From positions 26,570,470 to 26,634,469 of the forward strand of contig NC_071394.1 of assembly GCF_022682495.2 (NCBI RefSeq): a stretch of DNA of 64,000 bases, in the 5' to 3' direction. Source of the stretch: Desmodus rotundus. Its lineage: Eukaryota; Chordata; Mammalia; Chiroptera; Phyllostomidae. This document shows, in pieces, positions 10,914 through 20,249 of the stretch (position 1 is its first letter; each line of letters starts with the position of its first letter). Both the position numbers and the translations under genes were made by a program. The notes under the pieces were generated by a model. That model searched no databases. It had not been told where the DNA came from and saw only the letters and a list, made by a program, of their open reading frames with translations.

Positions 10914-11007
10914 AATATGATATTATACATAATATATCTTAAGTACTAAAATTATAATGTAATATAGTATATAATAATATATATTATATATACATAATAT
11001 ATTTCAC
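10914..11007. repeat. A/T-rich low-complexity block
   Basis: More than 90 bases consist almost only of A and T, with many overlapping TATA and ATAATAT palindromic units (for example TATATATTATATATACATA). It lies about 105 bp upstream of the LTR starting near 11113. Confidence 0.75.
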
Positions 11008-11112
11008 CTCTAGAACTGATAACCAGTGAAAGCCTGTGACATATGACTTATATCATGCATACAGGACAATTAAGAAATAATTGTTGGTTACTTTCAAATA
11101 TTTATTATTCAG

Positions 11113-11729
11113 TGTTATGGTGACTTAATAGCTAAGAAACAAGATGTCCAAATACTTAATGGCTTAAAACAAAACTTTCTTTTGCTCATGATTTTGTAGG
11201 TCAGGAATTTGGGGAGGGCCTGGCTGAATGGTTTCTCTCTGTGCTACACAATGTCATCTGGGGCAGCTAGAAGCCCACTTCCAACAGGGCTTCCCACTCA
11301 CAGGTCAGGCCCGTTCAGTGGTCTCTGGTGTCCCTCTCCTGGCTAGTGTCTCACCATCCAGGGCTTATGCTTCAGCTTCTTAAAGCACGGTGGTCTCAGA
11401 GTAGCTGCATTTCTCACATGGAACAGCTTCCAAGAGGTGGGATGTAGGAGATGCCAGGCCAATTGAGGTCTATAAGAAGAACTGGCACTGGGTCATTGCT
11501 ACCATATGATATTGGTCAAAGCAGGCATGGAGTCCTTCCAGGCCACAGGAGTGGAGAAACGGACTCCACCACTTGAGAGAGGAATGGCGAGTTCACACTG
11601 AGGATGAGGATGCAGAATGATATGGCCATTTTTGGAAAAATCCACCTCACTCAATAACTGTGTTCTGTGTGAACATGTAGTTGACACCCACTTGTAAAGA
11701 AACATGGTTACCTCTGCAATCTCACAAGT
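11113..11729 (+). mobile_element. MaLR (MLT1-type) solitary LTR
   Basis: The element starts near TGTTATGGTGAC and ends near CAATCTCACA, the TGT...ACA shape of an LTR. Landmarks are TTAATGGCTTAAAAC, ATGATTTTGTAGGTCAGGAA, GGGAGGGCCTGGCTGA, AGCACGGTGGTCTCAGAG, TTCTCACATGG, ATTGGTCAAAGCAGG and TGGCCATTTTTGG. No internal retroviral region is attached. Confidence 0.65.
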
Positions 11730-12045
11730 GCTCCAGATGCACACCCTGTGTCACGCGGCATGCATTGATCTGACAGTCACCTCCCTCCCAGCCTCCTTGG
11801 GGCATATCACCGTCAGTGGTGGGAATGACAGCTGTGGCGCGTTCCTTCATTTTCTGAAGGCCAGGAGGAGGTGTCATAAACAGGAAAGCCATGGTGTTTC
11901 ACCACTGGGAGAGGTAATAACTCATGGAAAGTTTGCAATTATTGAGTTTCCTCATATGCTAATTGTGTTGAGTCAATAAATAGGTCAAGTTATATGCAGC
12001 ATGCATTTCCAGTTCCTAAACAAACGGACTGACTTTAGAGGTGAT
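11730..12045. other. Unannotated sequence
   Basis: No gene or repeat recognised. A 91-codon plus-strand frame starts in the preceding LTR and is considered chance. Confidence 0.3.
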
Positions 12046-12177
12046 ACAGGGTGTGGTTAGGAGTTTAGACTTTGGAGTCAGATGGAACTAGGTTCTCGTC
12101 CTGGCTGTGCCACTTATTAACTGTGTGACCTTGGGGGGAAGATTCTTAACCTCTCCCAGCCCCAATAGTACTTACAG

Positions 12178-12350
12178 CCCTAGCCAGTGTGGCTCAGTTG
12201 GTTGGGTGTCATCTTGCAAACCGGGAGGTCATGGGTTTGATTCCTGGTCAGGGTACAAGCCTGGGTTGCAGGTTTGGTCCCCAGTCAGGGGCATGTGAGA
12301 AGCAACAGATTAATGTTTCTCTCCCTCTCTTTCTGCTTCCCTTTAAAAAA
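12178..12350 (+). mobile_element. VES-type bat SINE with 14-bp target duplication
   Basis: CCCTAGCCAGTGTGGCTCAG head, GGTTTGATTCCTGGTCAGG B-box region, CCCCAGTCAGGGGCATG and an A-rich end. A perfect duplication AATAGTACTTACAG flanks it at 12164-12177 and 12351-12364. Inserted into the MIR. Confidence 0.9.
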
Positions 12351-12382
12351 AATAGTACTTACAGTGTAAGGTTGTTATTAGG

Positions 12383-12890
12383 TGTGGCCAATAACCATTG
12401 CTGTGCACCACCCACCCCAAAGCATTGACTTAGAATGGCAATTTCATGTCTTATAATTCTGTAGGTCAGGAATTCAGGAAAGGCTCAGCTGGGTGGTTCT
12501 TTGCTTCCCGTGACATCAGCTGGGGCCACTCTCCTGGCTGCCTTTAGCTTGCCAGATGACTCAGCTGGAAGGTGCAAGAGGGCTTCACTCACACGTGAGG
12601 TGCCTCAGTGCTCCTCCCAGTGGCCTCGCTCTCCGTGTGGTCTCTTCTCAGTAATCTAGCCTGAGCTTTTTTACCGCATGGTTCTTGACTTTCTCAGAGT
12701 GGAAGTGAAGCTGCCAGATCTCTTGAGAGTTAGATCCAGAATTGTCACAGTGTCACTTCCTCTGAGTCTATTGGTCAAAGCAGGTCACATGACCAGCCCA
12801 GGTGCCCGGGCAGAGGCCATGGGTGGGAGGAGTGGTATGTGCACAGAAAAAAGGACTTGATGGCAGCCACCTTTGGGACTACCTACCACA
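12383..12890 (+). mobile_element. MaLR (MLT1-type) solitary LTR
   Basis: TGTGGCCAATAACCATTGCT at the start and CTACCTACCACA at the end. Landmarks are ATTCTGTAGGTCAGGAATTC, GGCTCAGCTGGGTGGTTCT, CTATTGGTCAAAGCAGGTC and GACCAGCCCAGGTGCCC. Flanking pentamers TTAGG and CCAGG may be a decayed duplication. Inserted into the MIR that resumes after it. No coding region. Confidence 0.75.
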
Positions 12891-13074
12891 CCAGGGGCAA
12901 ATGAGACCACTTATGTAAAATGCCAAGCACAGCATCTGGCATTCAATAAATACCGGTAATAAAGATTTCATTTTTCTCAAAGTGTTTGACTTCCCTTTTA
13001 CAAAAATCATCAGAGAATGGATTGTTTTGTATGTCAAAAACTAAAGCAAACATGACATTATCGGAAGTGATTCA

Positions 13075-13165
13075 ATGACACTAATCTTCACTGAGCATCC
13101 GCTGTGTGCAGAACACCATGAGACAGTCTCTCCCCTCAAGGATTTTAACCTCGTAAAGTGGGGAC
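13075..13165 (+). repeat. L2 LINE fragment
   Basis: CACTGAGCATCCGCTGTGTG, CAGAACACCATGAGACA and CTCCCCTCAAGGATTTTAA match the L2 3' pattern (TGAGCACCTACTATGTGCCAGGC ... CCCTCAAGGAGCTTA). Confidence 0.55.
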
Positions 13166-13359
13166 CAATGAAAGGAGCATGTGGGATATTGGCAGGGTTT
13201 GGGATTTGAGAATGTTTAAAATAGATAGAAGAAAAAGAAAAAGATAAAAGACATCATAAGTTATGGGAAGCAGATATCAAGGTTCTTTGAATATTAAATT
13301 TTCACCATCATAAACTCTACAGTTTCCTTCTCTCTCAATATCTTTAATGTTTACTTGTA

Positions 13360-13830
13360 CCAGGCTATATAGGCTATTTTATTCTGCAGTAACAAAGACC
13401 CCAAAACCTCAGTAGTTAATACCACTAAAAATTTTTTCTCACTTATGCAAAAAGTCCACTGTGGGTCCAGTAGTTCTCTGGGCTGCTGTTCTCTAGCAGC
13501 CCTGGAGACAGGCATTTTACATAAGATGGGCTGGTTCATCTTTCTAGGATGTTTTGGTTTTAAGTCACCTCTATATCAACATATGCTTTCAAGGTCACGG
13601 TAGGAAGAGAAGACAGAGCTCACATGCTTCCATGCAAGAGTGAAATGCATCACTTCCACTCATATTTCATTGACCAAAGCAAGTGGCCAAGCCCAGGTGC
13701 CCGGGCAGAGGACATGGGTGGGGGTTCCTTGCCCCCTAATTACAAGGGGGCAAGGAAGCACAGCCATCCCCACCAGAAAGACAGCAGGACCTGGCCCATT
13801 GGTGATGTCACTGCTCCACTCCAGAGGGTA
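13360..13830 (+). mobile_element. MaLR (MLT1-like) LTR, diverged
   Basis: AGGCTATTTTATTCTGCAGTAACAAAG-type start (written here across 13367-13395), AACCTCAGTAGTTAATACC, CACTTATGCAAAAAGTCC, TCATTGACCAAAGCAAGTGG and CCAAGCCCAGGTGCCCGGG. The last phrase is shared with the LTR at 12383-12890. A 13-bp perfect inverted repeat lies inside at 13725-13757. Confidence 0.55.
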
Positions 13831-14009
13831 GATATGATGATTGAATGAAATCCAGTCATAGGTGAGAAGCACACAGCCACGCTGGGAAAAGACTTCTGGG
13901 AGGCTCATCAGCACACTTAACATAAAGTGATTAGCTCTGGGGACCTCAGGGACACACCTTTCACTGGTGAGTCATTAGTTAATGCAGGTTTTAAAACTTC
14001 CGTGTTGTC

Positions 14010-14372
14010 TCAGTACATTGAGGCTGCCATAACAAAATACTATAGACTGGGTGGTTTATAAACAACAGAAATTAATTTCTCACCATTCTGGCAGCTGGGA
14101 AGTCCAAGGTCAAGGTGCTGGCAGATCCAGGGTCTGGTAAGAGCCTGTTTGTTCCCTCACAGAATACAGGCTGGCTGTATCCTCACCATAAACTCACAGG
14201 GCTGAAGCGGCAAGCAAGCACTCTGGAGTTTCTTTCATAAGGGCACTAACCCCATTCATAAGGTCTCTACCTTTGTGAGCTAATCACCTCACAAAACCTC
14301 CACCTCCAAATCCCATCACCTGGCGGAGTTAGGGGTTCAACACACACATTTTGTAGGGACACATTCAGAGTA
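14010..14372 (+). mobile_element. MaLR (MST/MLT1-type) LTR
   Basis: GGCTGCCATAACAAAATACT, AGACTGGGTGGTTTATAAAC, AATTTCTCACCATTCTGGC, AAGTCCAAGGTCAAGGTGC, CTAATCACCTCACAAAACC, CACCTCCAAATCCCATCACC and TTCAACACACACATTTTG are typical of MST/MLT1-type LTRs. Solitary and non-coding. Confidence 0.75.
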
Positions 14373-14439
14373 CATGTTTATTCTTAAGGGATTGAGACTC
14401 TTAAGTATTAAATTTGAGAATATAAAAATTCTGTTTGTG

Positions 14440-14612
14440 TCCTGGCTAGGTAGCTCAGTTGGTTAGAATGTTTGTTGTCTTGCTACGCCAAGATTATAGG
14501 TTGGATTTCCAGTCAGGGTACATACAAGAATCAACCAATGAATGCATAAGTAATTGGAACAACAAATTGATGTCTCTCTCTCTCTCTTCCTGCTTCTCTG
14601 TCTCCAAAAAAT
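14440..14612 (+). mobile_element. Older tRNA-derived bat SINE with short target duplication
   Basis: TCCTGGCTAGGTAGCTCAGT head, GGTTGGATTTCCAGTCAGG B-box region, ACATACAAGAATCAACC and CAACAAATTGATGTCTCTC, a (TC)n run and an A-rich end. CTGTTTGT flanks it at 14431-14438 and 14616-14623. It is more diverged than the 8201 copy and belongs to another subfamily. Confidence 0.8.
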
Positions 14613-14639
14613 AACCTGTTTGTATGGAATGAATAGACA

Positions 14640-17215
14640 TACTGACTTCAAACAATTCAAAGAGTCTATTAAAATGATGCTTCTGCTTCTGTATATTTTC
14701 ACCCTCTCCAAGTGCAGCCCCCAAGGCAATAACCCATGCAAAGCACCATTCTCTAATTTAACATAAGGCCATAGACCCTCATAAAAAGCCCTTTCTTTGT
14801 GTTTAAGACCTTTGCACTGGCTGCTCACCACGCTTCAATTTTCCCCAGGAAGGATGTTGGTTGGGATGAAGGCACATTCCAACCACATTAAGCTGTTAGG
14901 GCTCCAGAGAGGTTGTTTTGGTTTAAATAGTACATTTTCCACTCATGCTCCCCCAGGAGAGATTTAAAACCACTCACGATTTTCCAGGCCTGCATGGCTT
15001 AATGGGGAGATAGATACATACAATTTTAAAATGTCTTCAGTGTTCTTGGGAAAGGCTACTTAATAATTAGCTAACTACTTATTTTCTCTTTAATCTCTAT
15101 AATTACCTTTTTGTAACCAAGGCTGGAGGCGGGTTGGTAGCCAAACAAACTGAGCAGGTGAAAGTACTGTTAAGAAAAGAAAGGAAAATTAGCCAATCAG
15201 AGTGAGGCAGAGAGGCGGGGCAAACACGGGGACCCAAATGTTGCCAAGCCCTGGGGGCTCAGGAGGGAGGCAGTCCGGGAGTGGGGATGTTTTGAGTAAT
15301 TGGCTTTTCTGGGTAAATGAGATTTAAAAAGGAATGTAACCCTTTTAGCAAGAAGTTCTCCAGAAAATGTATATTTCCAGGCCTTAGTAAGGGGAACATA
15401 CAAAAAAGAATGGAATCGATGGTGGTTGACTCATCCTTAGAATACCTAAATTAACCTGTGGTTATACTCTATTTGTGAGCTCATTGGAATGCTGCCTCCC
15501 CTGGACTGGCTGGAGGGATGAGCAAAAAGGAAAAAGGACTCATGGACATGGACACCAGTGTGGTGATTGTGTGGGGGGAGGGGTTATAAGAGGACTAAAT
15601 GGTGATGGAAAAAAATATGATAAAGATTACATTTTTTAAAAATTGGCTTTCGTCATCATCATTGCTCATTTAAGCTGGAAAGCTACTTCAGATAAATCTC
15701 TGATCTAAGTTTGCATTGCTTCTGCTCTTTCCAAAGAATTTAGGCTAAGCTTTAAATTTCAGCTGTATTTCTGGTTGATTGAGGTCTTACAGAAGACGGA
15801 ACAGTGGTGATAGAGTTTAACACAATCCCTAGTAAAACAATGCTCTTACTTACGGTTTCATATTTGTGAGGCTTATCAAGTGTTCCTATGACCTTTCCAT
15901 TGAGGTTCCTTTCTGGCTATAAGAAATGTGCTCAAGGAATCCTGCCAAATTTTAAAACCATGACAAGGGTGCTGCATTTCTTGGGGTCCTTTGGGTGAAA
16001 TAAAATGGATCAAGAATGGCGGCATCAGCCACGGAGGTGCTTTCTTCCCATCTCGTTTTAGGAGAAGCTGCAGCTGTGTACATTTGTCTCTCTACCAGGC
16101 ATTGACACCAAAGCCACGCTTTCCCAGGACAGAGACCTGGAGCTGAGCGTGCCTGCCCCGTGTGAGACTCCTTGTTGCCGGCCAGGACTTCCTCAGAGCT
16201 GCACTTCAGTCTGAGGTTGTTCTTTCTAGCGCTCCTCCTTCCCACTGTCCTTTACTGGAGTCAGACCGGCACTGTGGGCCGAAGCCTCTCCCTGACTATT
16301 CTTGACTCCAATCCTCTATTCATTACGGGTGTCCCTCGATATTTCTCTGGCACATCTAACCTCATTCTGCTCTGCTTCTTTGATTTTGCTTCTATCTTCT
16401 TTGCTTCTCTTGCTGTCTGCTTCTCAGAAGACTCCAACTGACACAGAAGAGTTGGAGACAACTCTTTATTTCTCCTGGTAGCCATAATGTCTTGGTTTTG
16501 ATTTAAGCCCTGTAACAGCTTACACAGTATAAAATTTTAATAAAGGCATCATCGATTAGGAAGCACCCTGTCTCTACCTCCTTTAATGGGGTCTGGAGCA
16601 AGCTTAACTGATGGAGTAGATGAGGCACTCCCAGTTCACGGTGGAGAGGGGCAGCCCAACAGCCCCTAGTAGAGAAGAGTTGTAGAAATCACAGAAACAC
16701 ATACTTTGGGAAGTCCCCTCTTTTCCAGAATCCCCAGTGGACATATGCATCATTGTCCTCGAGACCGGCTCATCCTACAAGGAATGAACTTGGCAGGGAA
16801 GATTGGAAATTAAGACAAACTTGCCAAGTAGAACTAATCAATGATAGGATGCAAGAGGAAGGCAGGGAGGAGAAGTGGCCATGTGCTTAGGAGAAGAATG
16901 TGCCTGGTAGACAAGATCCAAGAAAATTCCCATTAATCATCTGAAAATACTCAGTAAGCACCTAAGTGCAGGAAGTACTGCTTGGAGGGGTTGTCCAGAG
17001 CAAGTGAGAGAGAGGACCACAGGACCTTACAGCAGGGATCCTGAGAGAGCATCTTCTAGCTCAGTGGCTTTCCAACAGGTCCCCCAGAGTTACCTCTGGA
17101 GGGGGAAGAGGGGGTCCCTAAGAATAGTGTCTCCTTGTCTTCCCATCCTTCAACAAAACTCTTCTAACATAAGTGTCCTGCTTCTCAAAGTCAAATCTGG
17201 AAACAACTAAGATAA
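14640..17215. other. Unannotated sequence
   Basis: About 2.6 kb with no recognised gene, RNA or repeat. The open frames (up to 97 codons on the minus strand near 16.0-16.2 kb) show no domain motifs. It holds the longest unique-looking stretch of the first 20 kb, so it is a fair place to look for conserved non-coding elements. Confidence 0.35.
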
Positions 17216-17224
17216 TCTCACTCC

Positions 17225-17350
17225 TAAAATCTACCAAAAAACAGAAGCCCCAGAGAAGTTGTGTGGCTTGCTCATGGTCATGCAGCAAATTAACAGCAAA
17301 GGTGACAGGGCTGGAACTTCAGACCCTTGACCACAGTCCTGTTATTTTTC
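17225..17350 (-). repeat. MIR SINE fragment
   Basis: GAAGCCCCAGAGAAGTTGTG, GGCTTGCTCATGGTCATGCA, GCAAATTAACAGC and AGGGCTGGAACTTCAGACCC fit the antisense MIR core (GAGAGGTTAAGTAACTTGCCCAAGGTCACA ... GAGCCAGGATT). Confidence 0.55.
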
Positions 17351-17634
17351 TGTTTCATAATGCCCTCCCTCAGGGAACTTATAATTTCTATGTCATTTTA
17401 GTGACTATGTCAGATTGGACATAATCTGTCAAGCTGAGTGATAAACGTATCTAGCAGATGTTCAACTAGGGTTCTATAGATGTGTCAGTTTCCTGTTCAG
17501 AGAAGGTGGGACCAAAGAGATTGCCCTGCTTTTTCCTCAAGTTGGCCATTTAACATATATTACTTGTACTCACTCATGCATATTTAAATCCATCATTTGA
17601 CAAATGCTCCACTGCAGAGGCAACGTAGAGAGGT

Positions 17635-17850
17635 GGAAACTATATGGTTGGGAGGCAGACAAATCTGCTGGAGCTCTGACTCCTATTCCAGAACCTCAGG
17701 TAAGTTTACATGACCTTTTGTCGCCTTAGTATCCTCATCTGTAAAATGTGGAGAGCCCTACTTTACAGGTTGCTTTGAGGATTAGAAATGACATATGTTA
17801 TGCACCTGGCAAGTGCTTGGCACACAGCAGGTGTCCCATAATTGGTGAAG
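17635..17850 (+). repeat. MIR SINE
   Basis: TATCCTCATCTGTAAAATG, AGAGCCCTACTTTACAGGTT, GAGGATTAGAAATGACATATG, CTGGCAAGTGCTTGGCACAC and CAGGTGTCCCATAATTGGTG are sense MIR landmarks in the correct order. The left part is more diverged. Confidence 0.75.
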
Positions 17851-18284
17851 AATCAATGGGTGGAAGAGGGACAATTGGTGTGGGCAGAATCAATCTCCAA
17901 AGATGTTTTAGGGGAGAAGGGCCTGGCCTGGAAAGCTAAGGTATAGGTAGTGGGTTGGAGAGCTGGAGGAAAGAGTATATGAGGTGAGGATGAAAACACG
18001 AGCAAAGAGGTGGAGGAAGGAATAAGAATCAGGGCCACAGAACTCTTGGGAGTGGACTCTGCAAGCCGTGGGCACGTAGGAGGTAAATCACTGGAGTGTC
18101 AGATGCTTTAGAGACCAACATCGCCAGGTAGATTTTTACGACTCCAATAGGAGGGAAAGTTCTGTGACGTTCAAGACTACGGATTCTGGATATAGTTCAT
18201 TGTTCTTCATGTGAACTCTGAGTTGCTTTAAGAGCTGAGGAAAGAGTTAACCCCAGGTTTTCACATTGTCTTCTCTCTGGGCCC

Positions 18285-18420
18285 CAGTATTTTAGAGATG
18301 AGAAAACTGAGGACCAAATCCTGTAAGTGACTTCCTCAAAGTCACACAGCTGGAAAGTGGCAGAGCTGGATTTGGAACAGCAACCTTTTGACTCCCCAAG
18401 TCCTTTACTTCATTCAATTC
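18285..18420 (-). repeat. MIR SINE fragment
   Basis: TTTTAGAGATGAGAAAACTG, AGGACCAAATCC, CTTCCTCAAAGTCACACAGC, TGGAAAGTGGCAGAGCTGG and ATTTGGAACAGC are the antisense MIR core. Confidence 0.75.
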
Positions 18421-18539
18421 CACATTTCTTTGGTCTCTTTGTAGTGTCTAGTGCAGGACGGGGCAGATAAGTACGAAAAACTTGGGGAGATGCAATAAAC
18501 CTTAACTGCCATTCGAGTAAATAGCAAGGGCTACAGCAG

Positions 18540-18735
18540 TGCTCTACACCACCAAGCGCACGCTGGAATCATCCCGGGAGCTTTAAAATAAGGAATGTTG
18601 GTCCCTGGGCCTTGATGCACCACTTACATCAGAATCTCAGGGGCAGGGCCTGTGGCTCCCCCAGTGGGTCGAGTGTGCGGCCAGGACTGTGAATTATTGA
18701 GTTGGACTGTTTAACACACTTGGTCCAACCCACGT
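18540..18735 (+). mobile_element. hAT-Charlie (MER5/MER58-like) fragment
   Basis: AGTGCTCTACACC, CACGCTGGAATCATCCCGGG, GAGCTTTAAAATAAGG, GTCCCTGGGCC, ACATCAGAATCTCAGGGGC and AGGGCCTGTGGC follow the pattern of small hAT elements in which CTGCACATTAGAATCACCTG is followed by GAGCTTTAAAA and ATCAGAATCTCTGGGG. Terminal repeats are eroded. Confidence 0.5.
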
Positions 18736-18739
18736 TGGT

Positions 18740-19290
18740 GTTTCTCAAAAGAGCTCTTGAATGACACGCCATCTGTGTAATCCACAGGCCCGTCTGTGCG
18801 CGCCTCATCAGCAGACAAGTGTCTCCCTCCCTCTCTCTTTCTCTGCCATATTGCCTCTTGATTTGGTCTTCATACTCGTGGTGGTGACTAATTAATCCTC
18901 CTGGAATAATCAAAGAAGACCTAATCGTGGGTGAGCCATCTGGAGATCCCTTGTGGTTGACTTGGACTTTGGGGAGGCTGAGGGGAAGAGAGTGGGGAAT
19001 GACTCATACTCCCGATGAAACATGAAAATCGCACTGATTCAAGGAGGGTGGTGGAACTTGGGGCTGTACCTTTTCCTTCTGCTTCTCAATGGCTCCAGAT
19101 GGTCCCTCTTCTCCCTCCGCACCCCCGTGTTCACACTCCCCGCCGTGTATGGGGAGGCATGGATCTCCAGGTCACTCCTACTGCAGATCACACAGGGAAT
19201 TTGGTGTTCCTTCCACAGTGTGTGCCTGCAGAATGCTTTATGGGGTCTAGAGAGTTGTGTTCTTTTATAGTAGTATTTCCTTTGCTAGAT
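18740..19290. other. Unannotated sequence
   Basis: No gene or repeat recognised. Frames of 82-105 codons overlap in different registers with no motif. Confidence 0.3.
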
Positions 19291-19294
19291 GGGA

Positions 19295-19390
19295 CAGGTA
19301 GAAGGAGTCAATTGATCACAAATACTTATTGAACGTGTGTTCTATACGAGACGGAAATGGGGTTACGCCCTGCCCAGGTCCCTTTGCCTG
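19295..19390 (+). repeat. Possible L2 LINE fragment
   Basis: ACAAATACTTATTGAACGTG, TGTTCTATACGAGACGGAAA and TTACGCCCTGCCC recall L2 (AATATTTATTGAGCACCTACT ... GCCCTGCCCTC). Weak, but it gives the immediate context of the hairpin that follows. Confidence 0.4.
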
Positions 19391-19392
19391 CC

Positions 19393-19456
19393 TGGGTCAC
19401 AGCGCACTCCCTACAGCTGCTATGCTTGATGGCTGTAGGGAGTGCGCTGTGACCCA
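19393..19456. repeat. Perfect 25-bp inverted repeat with 14-nt loop
   Basis: Arm 1 occupies 19393-19417 and arm 2 19432-19456; they are exact reverse complements. The loop, 19418-19431, is TGCTATGCTTGATG. Each arm contains three CpGs or GC-rich steps (core CACAGCGCACTCCC). Pairing stops on both sides of the arms. A transcript from either strand would fold into an uninterrupted 25-bp stem. It is either a fold-back mutation product or a hairpin RNA candidate; the sequence alone does not decide. Confidence 0.9.
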
Positions 19457-20080
19457 CAGCTGCCACCCTCCGTGGAGGAGTGGCCTCAGCCAATGGACAC
19501 CTCCTCCCTCAGGAAGTGGTGTCCCTCAGGGTGGCCCACAGCCCATGACTGACTGACAGGGAGTCACAAGATGCCAAGGCTTTGCCTCAAGTGGGGTGTG
19601 GTTTATGCTCCTCAAAAGCCTGACTAGCATGGTCCTGAGCCCCATTCTTGCTTAGCATTTCCCCCTCCTTTGTTCCCTGCTCCCCACACTCCCTTACAGC
19701 TTTTCCCTTGGGTTCTGCCTCAGGAAGTCACATGATCTGAGACCCTTTCTCAGAATCCCTCCTCCTAGGAAACTGACAAGGGACAGAAAAGTTTGCTAGC
19801 TGATATTGAAGACACGATTCTGATTTATAAAATGTTTCTTGGCCCATTACAGTGGCAGCACATTAACATGCAAAAAGCTAAAAGGTGAAGAAATAAATAA
19901 CAATGAAGATACTTTGGGACGTGTCACATGGTACTACACAATATCTGGATGAGGTTTAGAGGTAGAATGGTTTGGAAGAGGGTGGCAGAGACCCACGGGG
20001 AGCATCTAGGAGGAGGAAATAGCATGAACAAATGTATAAAGGCAAGAAAAAAACCAGTCGCGGGAAACAGAGCTGTAGCG

Positions 20081-20243
20081 CAGGGCTCCCAGGCCGTGGC
20101 GTGCACCGGAATTTCCTGGTGGGATTGCGAAAACATGGATTACCGGCCTCACCTGGTTTCTCATCTAGTCCTCGAATTTCTAACAAGCTCTCTGGGGACA
20201 CTGGTGTGGCTGGGCCGGGGACCATGCTTTGAGAACCGCGGCT
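20081..20243 (+). mobile_element. MER5A-like hAT-Charlie element, decayed
   Basis: GGCGTGCACCGGAATTTCCT, TGCGAAAACATGGATTACCG, CTCGAATTTCTAACAAGCTC, CTGGGCCGGGGACCATGCTT and TTTGAGAACCGCGGCTG correspond to MER5A read from its GTGCATCAGAATCACCTGG end to the TTGAGAACCACTG terminus. Non-coding. It contributes the middle of the 170-codon frame at 19928-20440. Confidence 0.65.
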
Positions 20244-20249
20244 GTGGTG

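Larger units (their letters stand above)
12050..12965 (+). repeat. MIR SINE split by two later insertions
   Basis: MIR is found in three pieces: 12050-12177 (GACTTTGGAGTCAGATGG, CTGGCTGTGCCAC, CTGTGTGACCTTGG), 12351-12382 (AATAGTACTTACAG, AAGGTTGTTATTAG) and about 12896-12965 (AATGCCAAGCACAGCATCTG, ATTCAATAAATACC). A VES SINE (12178-12350) and a MaLR LTR (12383-12890) sit between the pieces, so MIR is the oldest layer. Confidence 0.8.

Noticed and set aside
13360..14372. A paired-LTR provirus between 13360 and 14372
   Set aside because: The two LTRs belong to different MaLR subtypes and the gap between them is too short for an internal region. No gag, pol or env similarity was seen.
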